This document shows positions 10,311 to 21,595 of a stretch of DNA of 64,000 bases, piece by piece (positions within the stretch are counted from its first letter, which is position 1; each line of letters starts with the position of its first letter). Under the pieces are notes generated by a model. The model ran no database searches. It was not told the DNA's origin and saw nothing but the letters and a program-made list of their open reading frames with translations. The position numbers were made by a program, and so were the translations under genes. Location: positions 2,549,501-2,613,500 of the forward strand of contig OY821741.1 in the NCBI GenBank assembly GCA_963682055.1, in the 5' to 3' direction. Source of the DNA: Primula veris (lineage: Eukaryota; Streptophyta; Magnoliopsida; Ericales; Primulaceae).

Positions 10311-10712
10311 AGAGTTATAGTTCATATAGAAGATGAAGAGGAAAATGATGAAAAAGTTGATGAAGAAATTATATGTGATAAGCTTGAAGTACCAAACATA
10401 CAGGGAGAAAATGGTAATAAAATTACTGAAGAAGCAAAATTTGTTACTGAAGGGAATATGATTGGAGAAGAAGATAGAATGACTATAGTGACTTATCAAG
10501 ATATTAGATCCATAAACAATAGCTTTGTAGTTACTGAAGTTACAGAAAAGAGTCCTAATGAGGAAATAAATGAATGGGAAGTTCAAATTACCAAGAGTCA
10601 GCTAAAAAAGAAAAAGAAGACAGAGATGGTAAAGAAGAAGAGCCAAGAACAAGAAAGCCAAATGAAGCTAAGATCAACCTCTAATGTGGGGGATAGAAAA
10701 AGGTATATTTAA
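10311..10712 (+). pseudogene. LINE ORF1, C-terminal remnant
   Basis: The frame is open from the 5' truncation point of the element to a TAA at 10710-10712. It encodes an acidic, then Lys-rich tail (KKKKKTEMVKKKSQEQ) typical of the end of a plant LINE ORF1 (gag-like, RNA-binding) protein. The N-terminal part, including any zinc knuckle, was lost at insertion. The stop overlaps the ORF2 start as TAATG. Confidence 0.65.
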
Positions 10713-13700
10713 TGATTAAGGCCTTAGTATGGAATGTGAGAGGTATTGGGAATAGAGCTACATTAAGAAGAATAAAAAAATTATGTCTAATCAATAAAAT
10801 AGTGCTGTTGATTTGTATAGAGCCAATGGTGCAGAATGATAAAATTGATCTCTATAAAAGGAAAATAGGGTTTGATAATGTGTTTACTCAAGAAGAGAAC
10901 AAAATCTGGGTTTTTTCTAATGATGAGTTAGAAATAAATGTGGTCAAGGAAGGCTGTCAGTGTATCAATTTTGAAGTTAAGCTATGGAATACTGCTATTC
11001 AAATCTCAGCTGTATATGCTAAGTGTACAGTTCAAGAAAGGAAGGATTTGTGGCAATTTTTGGAAAATTCTAAGACTACTAATCCTTGGTTAATAGTGGG
11101 GGATTTTAATACTGTTTCTAAACAAGATGATAAAATAGGAGGACTGGATATCAATGTAAATGGTGCTAATGACTATTTGGAATGTATGGACAAGTGTGGG
11201 GTCTATGAATTGAATTTTCTGGGATCAAGGTTTACTTGGTGGAATAAAAGAGAAGGTGAAAGATTGATTATGGAAAGAATAGATAAGGCTTGTGTAAATG
11301 CTAAGTGCTCAGATATGTTTCAAAGTATATCATTGGAGCATCTCTCTAAGGTCAACTCTGATCATAGCCCCTTATTAATTACCTTTAATATGGAAGGGGA
11401 CAATAATATCAGAAGGTTTATTTTCCAAAAATTATGGCTATCTCATCATGGGTTTAAAAATATTTTAAATGAAAACTGGGTACATTATAAAGAAGGCAAT
11501 GCTTTGTTTTCTTTGGTGCAAAATTTAAAAATAATGAGGAAAAAACTATCAAGCTGGAGCAAAGTTACATTTGGTAATGTTTTTCAGCAAGTGATTGATG
11601 CAGAAGATTTGGTTCTGGGTGCAGAACAGCAGTTTGAAGATGATCTTACTCCTGCAAAAAGAAGTGAGTTACACAGATTAAAAGCTGAGCTTAATTATAG
11701 ACTAAAAATAGAAGAAGACTTCTGGAGACAAAAGGCAAATTTAAAGTGGGTTCTAGAAGGTGATGCTAACACCAAGTTCTATCATGGAGTTGTTAAAAAA
11801 AGAAGAAGGAAAAGTACTATACTCAGTATTATAGATGATAATGGGCATGAACTAACAGCAAAGGAAGATATAAAACAGGAAGCTGTTAATTATTTTCAAA
11901 AACTTCTAGCAGCTAATCATAACACTGGTTATAAGTACAACTCTTTAGAGGTTATTCCAAAGTGTGTTACAGGGGAGGAAAATGAATATTTAATAAAAGA
12001 TATTACTCTTGAAGAATTAAAGATAGCAGTATGTGATTTGAAGAAAAGCAGTGCACCAGGAATGGATGGGTTTAATGGCTTCTTTTTCACATATAGCTGG
12101 GATGTAATTGGTGAAGATTTATTAAAGGCAGTACAAGAATTCTTTGCTGGATATGAAATCCCTAATGCAATGTCTTCTACTCTTATTGTTCTTATTCCCA
12201 AGAAGGCAAATGCAGATAAGTATTCTGACTTCAGACCTATTAGTCTATGTACCTTCTGTAATAAAGTTATTTCTAAAATTATGTCAACTAGGCTTTCTTT
12301 GGTGTTGCCTAAGATTATCTCAGAGAATCAAAGTGGTTTTGTGAAAAATAGAGATATTATAGATAACATTCTTCTTTCTCAAGAATTTATCTCTACTCTT
12401 AATAACAAAAATAGTGGGAATAATATTGCCTTAAAATTAGATATGAAGAAAGCTTATGCCAAGATTTCTTGGCACTTTATTGTAAGTGTTTTAAGAAAAT
12501 TTGGCTTCTCAGAAATCTGGGTAGATAGAATTTGGAGGATTATTTCTGATAATGGTATTTCTATACTGGTAAATGGTGCTCCTACAGGTTATTTTAAGCC
12601 TACAAATGGACTAAGACAAGGAGATCCCCTATCCTCTAGTCTTTTTATTCTATGTTCTGAAGTATTGACAAGGAATCTAAACCATCTGATCAGCAAGAAG
12701 AGTTGGAAATCTTTTAAAGCAGCTATAGGAACTCCTATAATTACCCATTTGGCGTTTGCTGATGATATTATTATTTTCAGTGGTGCCAATACCAACTCTA
12801 TCAAACATATTCAAAGGGTAATTCAGCAGTACAATAAAGACTCAGGACAAGAAGTAAACCTAGAGAAGAGTTTTATGTATATTTCTAAGGGAGTTACAGA
12901 CAAACAGAAAGAAGCAGTAAGCAAGATACTGAATATAGCCATTAAAAAGCCTCCTTTCACCTATTTAGGGTGTAAGCTGTACTCTGGACATAAAAAGTGT
13001 TTATTATATCATGAATTAATCCTCAAAGTGAGAAGCAAACTATCAGGGTGGAAAACTCAGTACTTAAACATGGGAGGTAAATTGTTACTTGCTAGACATG
13101 TTCTTCAAACTATTCCTATTTATACTATGGCTGCTATGAATCCTCCAAAATTGGTGATAAGAAAGATAGACCAAATAATAGCAAATTTTCTATGGGGCAA
13201 TAATAATGGAAGAAATAAATATCATTGGGTTAAATGGAGTAAAATTTGCAGACCTACTACTGAAGGTGGGCTTGGCTTGAGAAGTTTTAAAGATATTTCT
13301 GATGCTTTGGCAATCAAACTATGGTGGAAGTTTACAACAAAAAATTCATTATGGGCCCAGTACATGAGAGCAAGATATTGCAAGAAAAAGCATCCAATAG
13401 AGATTGGTGCTATTAATGGTACTAACACATGGTCCAGAATGTTAAAAGTAAGGGATGTTGCTGAAAAATACATTCTATGGTTGATTGGAAAAGGTAATGT
13501 ATCACTGAATCTAGATAATTGGGTTGGAAATGGTCCAGTCAAAGATCATAATATAGATAACAATTTGATGCTGTCAAGACTTATTTCTAATGGTGAGTGG
13601 AACTATGAAGTTATTAAGGCTATCATACCTAGTAATATACAATGTTTGTTTACTCAAAACTTAATCTATCAAAAGAATGAACCAGATCAAGCTATATGGA

Positions 13701-14818
13701 TGGATGACATTAATGGTGAATTTTCATTTAAATCATCTTGGAATATTATGAGACAGAAAGATACAAATAACTGGATCTATGAGATGATTTGGGATAAAAT
13801 AATACCTTTGAAGGTTTCTTGTTTTGCTTGGAAGTGTTTTAATAATGCAGTGCCAGTGGACCTTGCTCTTCAAAGAATTGGGGTCCAATTAGCTTCTAGT
13901 TGTGAATGTTGTGGGAAAAAAGAGGAGACATTAGAACATTTGTTGAGTACAAGTGACATTGCTAAGGAAGTATGGAAGTACTTTGCTCAGTATTTGGGAG
14001 TACAACAAAATGTTTTAACAATAAAAGGAAGATTTATTTCTTGGTGGATTCATGATAGGAAAAGTTTCCAATTGGAAAAAAAGATTATTAAGGCCCTCCC
14101 TGTGTATATTATTTGGTCCATTTGGAAAGCACGTTGTGTTAGTAAATTTGACAATACAAGAATGGATGCTCAAAATATCATTCTGGAAACAATAGGATCA
14201 ATTCAGAACTTTTCTCAAAAAGAAAGAAGATTTCCTAAAAAGTGGATTTGGGAGGAAATCAGTTCTATAAAAACAGTAAAGAATGGGAAAAAAGCAAGGG
14301 TGGTAAAGTGGGAAAATCCTCCTACTGGTTTTATGAAATTGAATACAGATGGCTGTTTTAAAAGCTCCACAAATTTGAGTGGTGTTGGAGGTATTCTAAG
14401 AGATCATGAAGGTAAATTTATACTAGGATTTTATGGAAAAATTACAAGTAATACAGGGATAGAAGCAGAGGCACGAGCTTTTCTACAAGGACTAACAGTG
14501 GTAAATTCTACAAAAATCATCTTAGAAAGTGATTGTCTACAACTTATTAACATCTTGTCTAATAGAAATAAGTGTCCTTGGAAAGTTAAAAAGCTTGTTA
14601 ACAGCATAAAAGAGAAGATGCAGAGGGGTACTTATCTTTTGAGCTATGTGGAAAGAGAAGCAAACTCAGGTGCGGATCGACCGGCAAACTTGGGATGTAT
14701 ATATAATCCATTAATCTCAGAAAACATTATTGATTTTCCCAGTAAATTAAGAAATATTTTGAAATTGGAAGAGAAGGGTTTTTCTTATCTTCGATTGAGA
14801 AATGAAGAAGAAGACTGA
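10712..14818 (+). CDS. LINE ORF2: endonuclease / reverse transcriptase / RNase H
   Basis: This is an uninterrupted 1368-aa frame. Residues 1-225 form an APE-like endonuclease (WNVRGIGN at 7-14, GDFNT, FTWWN, and SDHSPLL near 215). The reverse transcriptase covers about 400-760, with FRPISLC, GLRQGDPLSS and the catalytic FADD (D684, D685). A zf-RVT region lies around 1037-1110 (FAWKCFNNAVP; CECCGKKEETLEHLL). A plant-type RNase H occupies about 1205-1345 (NTDGCF, EAEARAF, ESDC). The enzyme would nick target DNA and reverse-transcribe its own RNA there. The ATG overlaps the ORF1 stop by one base. The coding potential looks intact, but the element lacks its 5' end and so probably its promoter. 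An antisense frame over it is a shadow. Confidence 0.9.
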   Translation: MIKALVWNVRGIGNRATLRRIKKLCLINKIVLLICIEPMVQNDKIDLYKRKIGFDNVFTQEENKIWVFSNDELEINVVKEGCQCINFEVKLWNTAIQISAVYAKCTVQERKDLWQFLENSKTTNPWLIVGDFNTVSKQDDKIGGLDINVNGANDYLECMDKCGVYELNFLGSRFTWWNKREGERLIMERIDKACVNAKCSDMFQSISLEHLSKVNSDHSPLLITFNMEGDNNIRRFIFQKLWLSHHGFKNILNENWVHYKEGNALFSLVQNLKIMRKKLSSWSKVTFGNVFQQVIDAEDLVLGAEQQFEDDLTPAKRSELHRLKAELNYRLKIEEDFWRQKANLKWVLEGDANTKFYHGVVKKRRRKSTILSIIDDNGHELTAKEDIKQEAVNYFQKLLAANHNTGYKYNSLEVIPKCVTGEENEYLIKDITLEELKIAVCDLKKSSAPGMDGFNGFFFTYSWDVIGEDLLKAVQEFFAGYEIPNAMSSTLIVLIPKKANADKYSDFRPISLCTFCNKVISKIMSTRLSLVLPKIISENQSGFVKNRDIIDNILLSQEFISTLNNKNSGNNIALKLDMKKAYAKISWHFIVSVLRKFGFSEIWVDRIWRIISDNGISILVNGAPTGYFKPTNGLRQGDPLSSSLFILCSEVLTRNLNHLISKKSWKSFKAAIGTPIITHLAFADDIIIFSGANTNSIKHIQRVIQQYNKDSGQEVNLEKSFMYISKGVTDKQKEAVSKILNIAIKKPPFTYLGCKLYSGHKKCLLYHELILKVRSKLSGWKTQYLNMGGKLLLARHVLQTIPIYTMAAMNPPKLVIRKIDQIIANFLWGNNNGRNKYHWVKWSKICRPTTEGGLGLRSFKDISDALAIKLWWKFTTKNSLWAQYMRARYCKKKHPIEIGAINGTNTWSRMLKVRDVAEKYILWLIGKGNVSLNLDNWVGNGPVKDHNIDNNLMLSRLISNGEWNYEVIKAIIPSNIQCLFTQNLIYQKNEPDQAIWMDDINGEFSFKSSWNIMRQKDTNNWIYEMIWDKIIPLKVSCFAWKCFNNAVPVDLALQRIGVQLASSCECCGKKEETLEHLLSTSDIAKEVWKYFAQYLGVQQNVLTIKGRFISWWIHDRKSFQLEKKIIKALPVYIIWSIWKARCVSKFDNTRMDAQNIILETIGSIQNFSQKERRFPKKWIWEEISSIKTVKNGKKARVVKWENPPTGFMKLNTDGCFKSSTNLSGVGGILRDHEGKFILGFYGKITSNTGIEAEARAFLQGLTVVNSTKIILESDCLQLINILSNRNKCPWKVKKLVNSIKEKMQRGTYLLSYVEREANSGADRPANLGCIYNPLISENIIDFPSKLRNILKLEEKGFSYLRLRNEEED

Positions 14819-15162
14819 GAGACTGTGCTCAGTCTCTCTCTATCTAAGTATACATGTTCATTGTTGAAGATGAAGAATAAGCTTGGGTCTTTCTCTCTCT
14901 GTCCAAAAATGGAGATAGATAGAAATGAGTGAAGGAGAAGACCAGATGAAGCGGTGGCTTTTGGTCAATTTCATTTTGGTCCCTCAACTTGTGCAGAGCT
15001 TTCTAATTTATTAGGATTTAATCTGAAAGTTTTAATTTTTATTTTATCAAGTACTGTAATTTTCAAGATGTTTTAATATTGGTACTTTGTATTGTTTTTG
15101 TGGGGTTTTTCATCCACTTTTAAATAAAGGAGTGGGTTTTCCCCACCATTAATAAAAAAAAA
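14819..15162 (+). other. LINE 3' UTR and A-rich tail
   Basis: This is non-coding sequence after the ORF2 stop, with CTCTCTC runs and a short TAATAAAAAAAAATAA tail marking the 3' end of the insertion. Confidence 0.7.
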
Positions 15163-15523
15163 TAATTGCCCATGGCCGTGGTATGCCTAAATGAACATAT
15201 ATCTGTTTTCCGATCAGAGTATACTATAAGTGTTGGTCCATCGTTACATATAACCGATACGACTAGTAATTTGTTTAAGTTAAGAAGGACCGATCCGCTA
15301 AATTTTTAGATAACAACTAAAATAGAAGACAACATCTTAAAAAAAATAAAGCTCAACAAACAAGTGAATTAATAAACTTTCATGCCAACAATAAGTACAA
15401 CAAGAGGGACTGCTTTACTTTTACTGACTCTGATTTATTTATTTTAATACATAATTGGTCATACATATATTACATGTATAATGACAAATCCTCACATAAC
15501 TAATACTTTCATACTTGTTTTTG
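15163..15523. other. 3' flank of TM-II copy 1
   Basis: This is duplicated spacer, also at 28150-28519, 39430-39791 and inverted at 55463-55840. It carries CCATGGCCGTGGTATGCC and ACCGATACGACTAGTAA words. It is the presumed 3' UTR and downstream region of the TM-II gene. Confidence 0.6.
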
Positions 15524-16062
15524 CTATTCCACAAGCACAACGATGGCTTCTTGGTCCTCTTGGGGGATTCTTAAATCAACCATTTCAATCTCTACTTGAG
15601 AATGCTCTTCTTCATCCGGTTCTTCCGTTTGATGCAAAATTATGCAAATAAAAGGTTGTAAGGATTTAAGAGTACGATAGAGCCGAATGAGGACATGTTT
15701 GATGTAACTTACGATCAAATTGAGCCATGGAGAAATGAGTAGAACCAAAATGTAAACAAAAAAGAAGCTTGATGGTGAAAAAAAAAAAGCGAACATAGCA
15801 GTAATAGTGTAAACGGATACGAAAAATCCCCGGGTTTGAAGTGGACTGAGTTGGGTATTTCGACACTAATCTTGGCGGAAACGAGGAGGCAAAACATGAG
15901 CAAAATGGTTGCAAGAACAAGGAACAAGATTGGACTGTTGAGGAAATATTGAGTTCCGTTAAAGAGGTCTTGCTTGTTATCTTCGATGAAATGAAAGTGC
16001 ATTAAGAAAAGGCTACAGAGAGGTGGGAGAAGAAGCCTTAAATCTGCATTGAAATACACCAT
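15524..16062 (-). pseudogene. Small membrane protein, subfamily II (TM-II) copy 1, frameshifted
   Basis: The frame starts at the ATG at 16060-16062 (MVYFNADLRLLLPP) and matches the intact 178-aa copy at 39792-40328. A run of 11 A at about 15778-15788 replaces the 9 A of the other copies. This +2 shift between the hydrophobic segments separates the N-terminal part from the acidic C-terminal tail (EEPDEEEHSQ), which stays open in another frame to 15524. The gene was otherwise intact. A homopolymer sequencing error is a real alternative. Confidence 0.75.
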
Positions 16063-17403
16063 CTTAGAGTAATGAGAGAGTTTACAAAAATGGTATTATT
16101 GCTATCATTATATATAGAGACTAGAAGGAGTGTGAAAAAGCAAAAGAAACTTGTATGTTTTGCTACAAGTTTGAACCTCTACCACTTAAGGATTATTAGA
16201 AGTTCAGATGGTTCAAAGGTTCATTATTCATATAGGGTGAAATACAAACAAGATGTATTCAGGTTTTGACAACAACTTGTCATTATCAATATTAGAAAAT
16301 GTTAAAGAAGTCAAAAGTCTATGTTATAATTTTCAGAACCTCATAAACTTTGGGAATCTTTTGGTTCTTTATACTAAATCAAACGAGATGATAAAGCAAT
16401 ATGAAAAAAACTCAGCCTAAGAGGTAAACTATAATAAAAGCTTTATTTATTGTTTTAAAAGGGTTACTAATATGCAATGCAAATTTCTTGAAGAGAGGAG
16501 ATATATTACTTTAAAAAAAACTCATTTGTTTATTTGGGTTGTAACTTATACTCTGAAAGGAAAAAATTCATTTATTTTCATGTTATGGTTACAAAAGTGA
16601 GAGAGACTACGAGTACATGGAAGTCAAAATAGTTGTTTATGTAATCTAAAGTTATTTTAATTACAAAAGTGGGATTATACATAGAGACTTGAATAAAAGC
16701 AAAAGAAAAATCAACTTGAATAAAAGATGCCAATAATCTTATTGACTCTTTTGTATGTTTTGCTATTAGTTTGAACCTCTCCACTTAAGGATTATTAGAA
16801 GTTCAGAAGGTTCAAAGGTTCATTATTTATATAGGGTTTATGTCATATATTTTTTGAAAAATATATTATTTAGAATTTATTTATGGACATTGGTCATATA
16901 TTTTGGGTTTGATTGACTAATATTTAATTATTTAGACTTAGAGTTATAATTAGAATATGACTATTAAAATGGATGAATGTGAGAGTCTTATGTGGAAAGA
17001 GGTTATGTCTCTGTTTATAAAAAAAAAAATAGAAACTCTTGTATTTTACCCTTTATTCAATCATAGAGGATTTGTAGAATATAATAAAGGACAAGAGAGA
17101 AAAACCGGTTACCGATCATAAATCTCAACACCATAGCTCAAGGTATGTCGCTCTAATTCTATATAGTTTACGCATGTGATTAACATTAAGATGCTAAAAC
17201 TAATCGTTTAATGTTTATATTCATGTAAATAACTTACAAACAAATGCTATATCCCTCATAGGATTATTTATTCCTGTACAATGGTCGATAAAATGGAGAG
17301 AATATAATATGCTAGATGACGTTTTATATTTGACTAATAGTTTATAACATGCGGTGAAAAATGTGGTAAAAAATAAAAATACACATGAGTTAAAAGCATT
17401 TAT
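16063..17403. repeat. 'R' block, copy 1 (duplicated spacer upstream of TM-II)
   Basis: The same sequence lies at 36912-36985 (short), 40329-41690 and, inverted, 52975-54920 around a Mutator-like insert. Within it an ~85-bp segment (TTTGAACCTCTACCACTTAAGG...GGTTCAAAGGTTCATTATT) occurs twice, at about 16155-16240 and 16755-16840. It probably includes the TM-II promoter. No coding region is recognised. Confidence 0.6.
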
Positions 17404-17596
17404 TGTTGTAGGATATTATTGGCCATCTTGGGCATTCCTAGCATATGTAACCCTATCCTCTATTATATAAAGAGCGTCAGGGGTCTCTGGATGTATATAC
17501 ATTATGATTAATAAAGACTCTGTTGTTGTTGTGTCTCTCTATATTCTCTCTCTATATCTATATACATATATATGTGATCTAATATGTCACACAACA
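17404..17596 (+). mobile_element. Short LTR of an Ale-like Ty1-copia element
   Basis: This 193-bp LTR runs from TGTTGTAGGATATTATTGG to ACACAACA, with the pattern ATTATATAAAGAG (TATA box) and TCTCTCTATATTCTCTC before its end. It is followed at once by CGTTATCAGCACTGC, the sequence typically found after the 5' LTR of small plant copia elements. A relative lies at 60812-61021. No matching 3' LTR is in the window. Confidence 0.7.
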
Positions 17597-18540
17597 CGTT
17601 ATCAGCACTGCTCTTAAAGATCGGAGTACGGCTAGGGTTCTAAGTATACAATATAAACCTTGAGGTTTATCCAATTTTTTTAATATTTTGTTATATCGAC
17701 CTTCACCAACATATCGTGCGTAAGGTACCGAATTCAAAACTTAATTTATTCCATATATGTGATTGCACGTATTATTTTATGGATAAATAAAGCATGATAG
17801 ATATACCGTAGTATATAATCCATGTGTATTAGAGTTTGTTACTTGTATGGATAAGTAAAATATGATCGTAACACATATATTGTTGATTATAAAATCATAT
17901 TTGTTGATAAGACCATCCAAGTAACCCAAACTGCATATATTTGTTGGAAAAAAAAACCCTATGCATGATAGATTTTTTTTATTTTTACTGTCTAACATGA
18001 TCAACCTGTATATAAAAACCTATTGATATATAATATGTATCGTGTACTGTAAAATTGTATTTTATACAAAAAAAAATCAGTAAAAGACATATAATCGGGT
18101 TGTAAATCGGAAATCATGTAATTGTAAAACATGTATTAATCTGTGGGATTAAATCTGTAAAAAAACTGAAAACAGTAGGACTGTTTTGTAATTCGCTGAA
18201 ACTATTGACTGTGCATGTTAATTACTAAAGGACTAAACTGAAACTTGTCTGAAATTATGGACTGAAGCTATAATAATGTTGTAAATAGATATATAGTTTG
18301 CTGAAATTACACGGATAGTCCCTGTAGTATATTACATGTATAAAAAGAGTATATATGTGTTATAAAAGTCAATATTCGGTCTAAATATTCACCCACACGC
18401 ATATATATATTTATTAAAAAAGGCAAGTGAATAAAAAATTGTATGTTAATTGAATAAATTGATGTGTTTCCATATAAATTTAATTCATCCTATTGCATGA
18501 TTTAGTTACCATGTATAAAACTTACACATAAAATTAATAG
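17597..18540 (+). mobile_element. Degenerate internal region of copia element
   Basis: This follows the LTR and shares scattered blocks with 61022-61830 (for example GTAATTGTAAAACATGTATT and AAAAGGCAAGTGAATAAAAA). No open gag or pol frame remains. The right-hand end of the element is not recognisable. Confidence 0.5.
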
Positions 18541-18961
18541 ATTTGTATAATATTAATTTATATATTGCTAGTGTAAAAAAAAATTCGGATCGGAGTCGAG
18601 ATTTTTTTTCCCTTTCAAAACTAATCGGGTCGAGATACGGGTTGAATTTTTACAATCTCGGGACTAGACCCGACCGCAGCTTCCAAAATAAAAGATTACA
18701 TGGTAAATTATTTATAAAGAAATACTTAGTGTACGTAGTATATTATGATTTGACAATAAATAAAACGCGTTTTTCAGGAAATTTGGTGTGAAGTGTGAAC
18801 ACATCCAGTTTTCCAGTTTTCTTTTTTGTATTTTATTTAACAACTCATCATTTGTACAAATAGAGTTATTAGAATTAAAAAAAAAAAAAGAGTAAGTATG
18901 TGTGTAAAACATCTGATGATGATAAATTAATGATAAACATCATTTGTACACATCGGAAGCC
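18541..18961 (+). promoter_or_regulatory. Upstream region of NLP copy 2
   Basis: From about 18579 this region is shared with the upstream region of NLP copy 3 (about 43080-43431), so it was duplicated with the gene. It includes AATAAATAAAACGCG at about 18755 as a weak TATA-like candidate. No specific regulator site is recognised. Confidence 0.35.
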
Positions 18962-21595
18962 ATGAAATTTTCTAAAGAGATTAATGTTAATAAATTAATA
19001 ATTCCAGATGAATTCAAGAGATATCTTATGAAGGAGAAGTATGTGTGTAAAACATCTGATGATGATATGATGATAAAGATGTTTTACACAAATTCAAGAG
19101 ATTTCATTTCAGAGGGTAAGTTATTTGTTTCGTTATTTGTTTCTCGTATGAGTATTATATTAATATCGACAATACGACTCTTTATTTGTCTATTATTTTA
19201 TATTTTAACAGAAATTAACTTCCCTTCCTGGATCTGCCTCATTCAGTTTTGGAGAGCGGAAGAAGAAGTTGTAAATAGTGTTGGTGAGAAGGGATTTCTA
19301 CTTACTATTCACAACCAACCTTTTGTGGTCAGAGAAAATCTCTTTGATGACAAACTTTTTAACTATCGGATGAAGATGCATAATGTCATCGTCAATGGTG
19401 ATGCAGCAATTGGCCGTGTGTTTCGGAATAAGAGGATGGAATTTACTCCAGATGTATCATATTACTCCAAAGAAGAATACCCCCAACGGGATATAGCCCT
19501 ATCTTGCGATATTAAATCATCTCTTGTTCTTCCGTGGCATGATTTTTCTGGGGGCCTTGTTGGCGCGATTGAGTTTGCTACAGATAATGATCATTTTGCA
19601 ACCTTACACAATGTTCTGTCGAGTGCGCTGGTTTGTATCTTACCCTCGGATAAATTATGGAGACACTTTTTATTTAGCATTAGGCATGATTAAATGAATT
19701 TAGTTGTTTAGTTTTATCCTTATATTTAACTATCATCTCATTTTCTCTACAGCGTAGAAAGGCACTATATTCGGGTTGTTGTAAATATCTATGTGGGCAA
19801 GTAAGTGACGACTTTAAGCATAGTACTGTTTTGATTATGCAATATATGATTTATTTAATTTATCTTTTTGAAGTCTATTGATTAATTTGCAACATTTGTA
19901 TCATCAAGTATGATTTGGAGAAGGATTCGCTCATTAGCGCTGTGTCCGAGATCGAGGAGGTGATTAGAGAGGTAGTTTATTCCCAAACTTGGATGTTATG
20001 CAAACACTGTAATTATTTGAGTGCTGCCAAAAGATATGCTGAAGAATCACATGAGGATTCCCTATTTTTGGATTACCAAAGCTATTATAAACTGCAAAAA
20101 GGTGAAGGAGTTGTTGGCAAGGTAGCAGAGTCGTCTCATAGTTTGGTGTATTGTGAAGACGTCTCTAAATTCAGCATTACTGAGTATCCATTAGCTCACT
20201 TTGCACGCTTTTGGAAAATCTCGGCTTCTTTTGCAATCTGCTTGAAGTCTAATCAGACTGGAGATCAAGTTTATGTTATAGAGTTTTTCCTACTCCCAGA
20301 TTATGTTAGAGGTAATAACTTCGGCGAAACACTTGTTCCTATGCTTAAAACAATGAGGCAGTGTTTCAAAACATTTAAGTTTGCATCTGGAGCAGAAATG
20401 GGAGACAGTTTATCTGTCCAAGTAATTGATGCCAGTTTATCAGAAAGAATTGAAACCCTTGAAATTGGTGGGTTAGATCTAATGGATGATCATTTAGCAA
20501 CTCCAGATTCAGTTAACAATGGGAAAGATGTAGTTAATACTACTGAACAAAGAGATCTTGAAACAACTTTATTTGATAAACAATGCAAAAGTTTTGCGGT
20601 TTCTCGTGATACAAAAGGAGACAATCTAGCTATTGGTGTATCAAATACGGTAGTTTTACAACAACCTGAACAAAGAGGCAATGTGGAAAATATGGTGAGT
20701 GACATCGATGAAAGGAACATTCAAATAGATGCTCAAAATTATGCAGATAATCCAGGTAGAGATTTAGCAGGTGGTGACATAAATGTTGTTCACATCGACG
20801 AAACTGGTTTCAGCTTTTCAGAGGAATGTATAAGTACCCCATTAAATTTATCAAGCCGGAGAGGTGGAATTGACATTAGTCTAGAGGAACTAATGCAAGT
20901 TGCTGGTATGAAACGTGATGATGCTGCCGGAAAGTTAGGCGGTTAGTATTTATTTTTCTAAAGGATAAATAACCAGAAACTCTCTTTTCCCAACTTATTC
21001 AACTTTTAATCCTATCAATTTTTTAAAAAGTAAAACTCAAATAAGTTCAAAACAAAGGAGAAAACAAATATCGGCCTTTTACTAAATTGAGAGAAGCACT
21101 TGGTATCTATCTCATTATTTATCAACTATTACGAAAGTAAGAATGTCAATGTATTTTCTTATGATTGTTGTTCATTTTGCAGTGAGCATATCTACGTTGA
21201 AGCGTGCATGTAGGCATCATCATATCCCTAGGTGGCCACCTCGCAAGAGAAATATAGACAATCAGCCTTGTTCTAGTAATTCTACTTCAACTTGTAGAAG
21301 AAAAACTCGGAAGCTCTCTGCTCCCGCTTTGCAGAACCAAAGTCCTGTGAAAATAAAAGCAAAATATAAAGATGTTTGCATTAAATTTGATATCTCAGCT
21401 TCTTCCGGGATTGACGTGCTTCATTACCAAGTGTCAAAGAGGCTAAAACTAGTGGCGGGAGATTACACTATTAAGTATCAAGATGAAGATAATGACTGGA
21501 TCATAATAGTATGCGGCGATGACCTGCGTGACTACATTTCTAGCCCAACTTTACTGGGGAAAAATAATCTGGTCATATCAGTTGAGCGCGTTTAG
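18962..21595 (+). CDS. NIN-like protein (NLP) transcription factor, copy 2 (five exons)
   Basis: Proposed exons are 18962-19115, 19212-19630, 19753-19800, 19909-20941 and 21183-21595, giving 688 aa. All introns are GT/AG and all junctions keep the frame; the least certain donor is CTG|GTTTGT at 19631. Residues 60-350 carry the two GAF-like halves of NLPs (ICLIQFW, FRNKRMEFTPDVSYYS, LQKGEGVVGKV, FAICLKSNQTGD...VIEFFLLP). RWP-RK lies at about 527-574 (ISLEELMQVAG...DDAAGKLG, then VSISTLKRAC and RWPPRK) and is split by intron 4. PB1 lies at 607-688. NLPs are nuclear regulators, classically of nitrate-responsive genes. At 688 aa it is shorter than usual for the family (850-1000), mostly at the N-terminus and before RWP-RK. 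His replaces the usual Gly before IPRWP, and the OPCA reads VCGDDL where its sisters have ACDDDL. Confidence 0.82.
20942..21182 (+). other. RWP-RK-splitting intron of NLP copy 2
   Basis: The donor G|GTTAGT and acceptor TTTTGCAG|TG rebuild a Val codon, so that KLG-VSISTLKR is continuous, as in other RWP-RK domains. The intron is conserved in all NLP copies of the window. Confidence 0.8.

Larger units (their letters stand above)
10309..15162 (+). mobile_element. LINE retrotransposon, 5'-truncated, with poly(A) tail
   Basis: The sister P block (28130-28170) supplies the empty site: the two copies agree up to ...GCAAAATCAAT (10308), and agreement resumes at AATTGCCCATGG after 15162. Between them lies a 4.85 kb LINE: the end of ORF1, a complete ORF2, a 3' UTR and a terminal A-rich tail. 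Roughly 15 bp of target sequence (AAACTTACGTAATTAT in the empty site) are missing and I see no target duplication, so insertion went with a small target deletion. The 5' end is truncated inside ORF1. It belongs to the plant L1-like clade with a C-terminal RNase H. Confidence 0.85.

Noticed and set aside
12589..13542. Antisense frames within LINE ORF2
   Set aside because: They lie opposite well-defined RT and downstream domains and have no features of their own.
16578..16784. 68-aa minus-strand frame, also at 40884-41090
   Set aside because: It is conserved between copies only as part of the whole duplicated R block, and has no start context or domain support.
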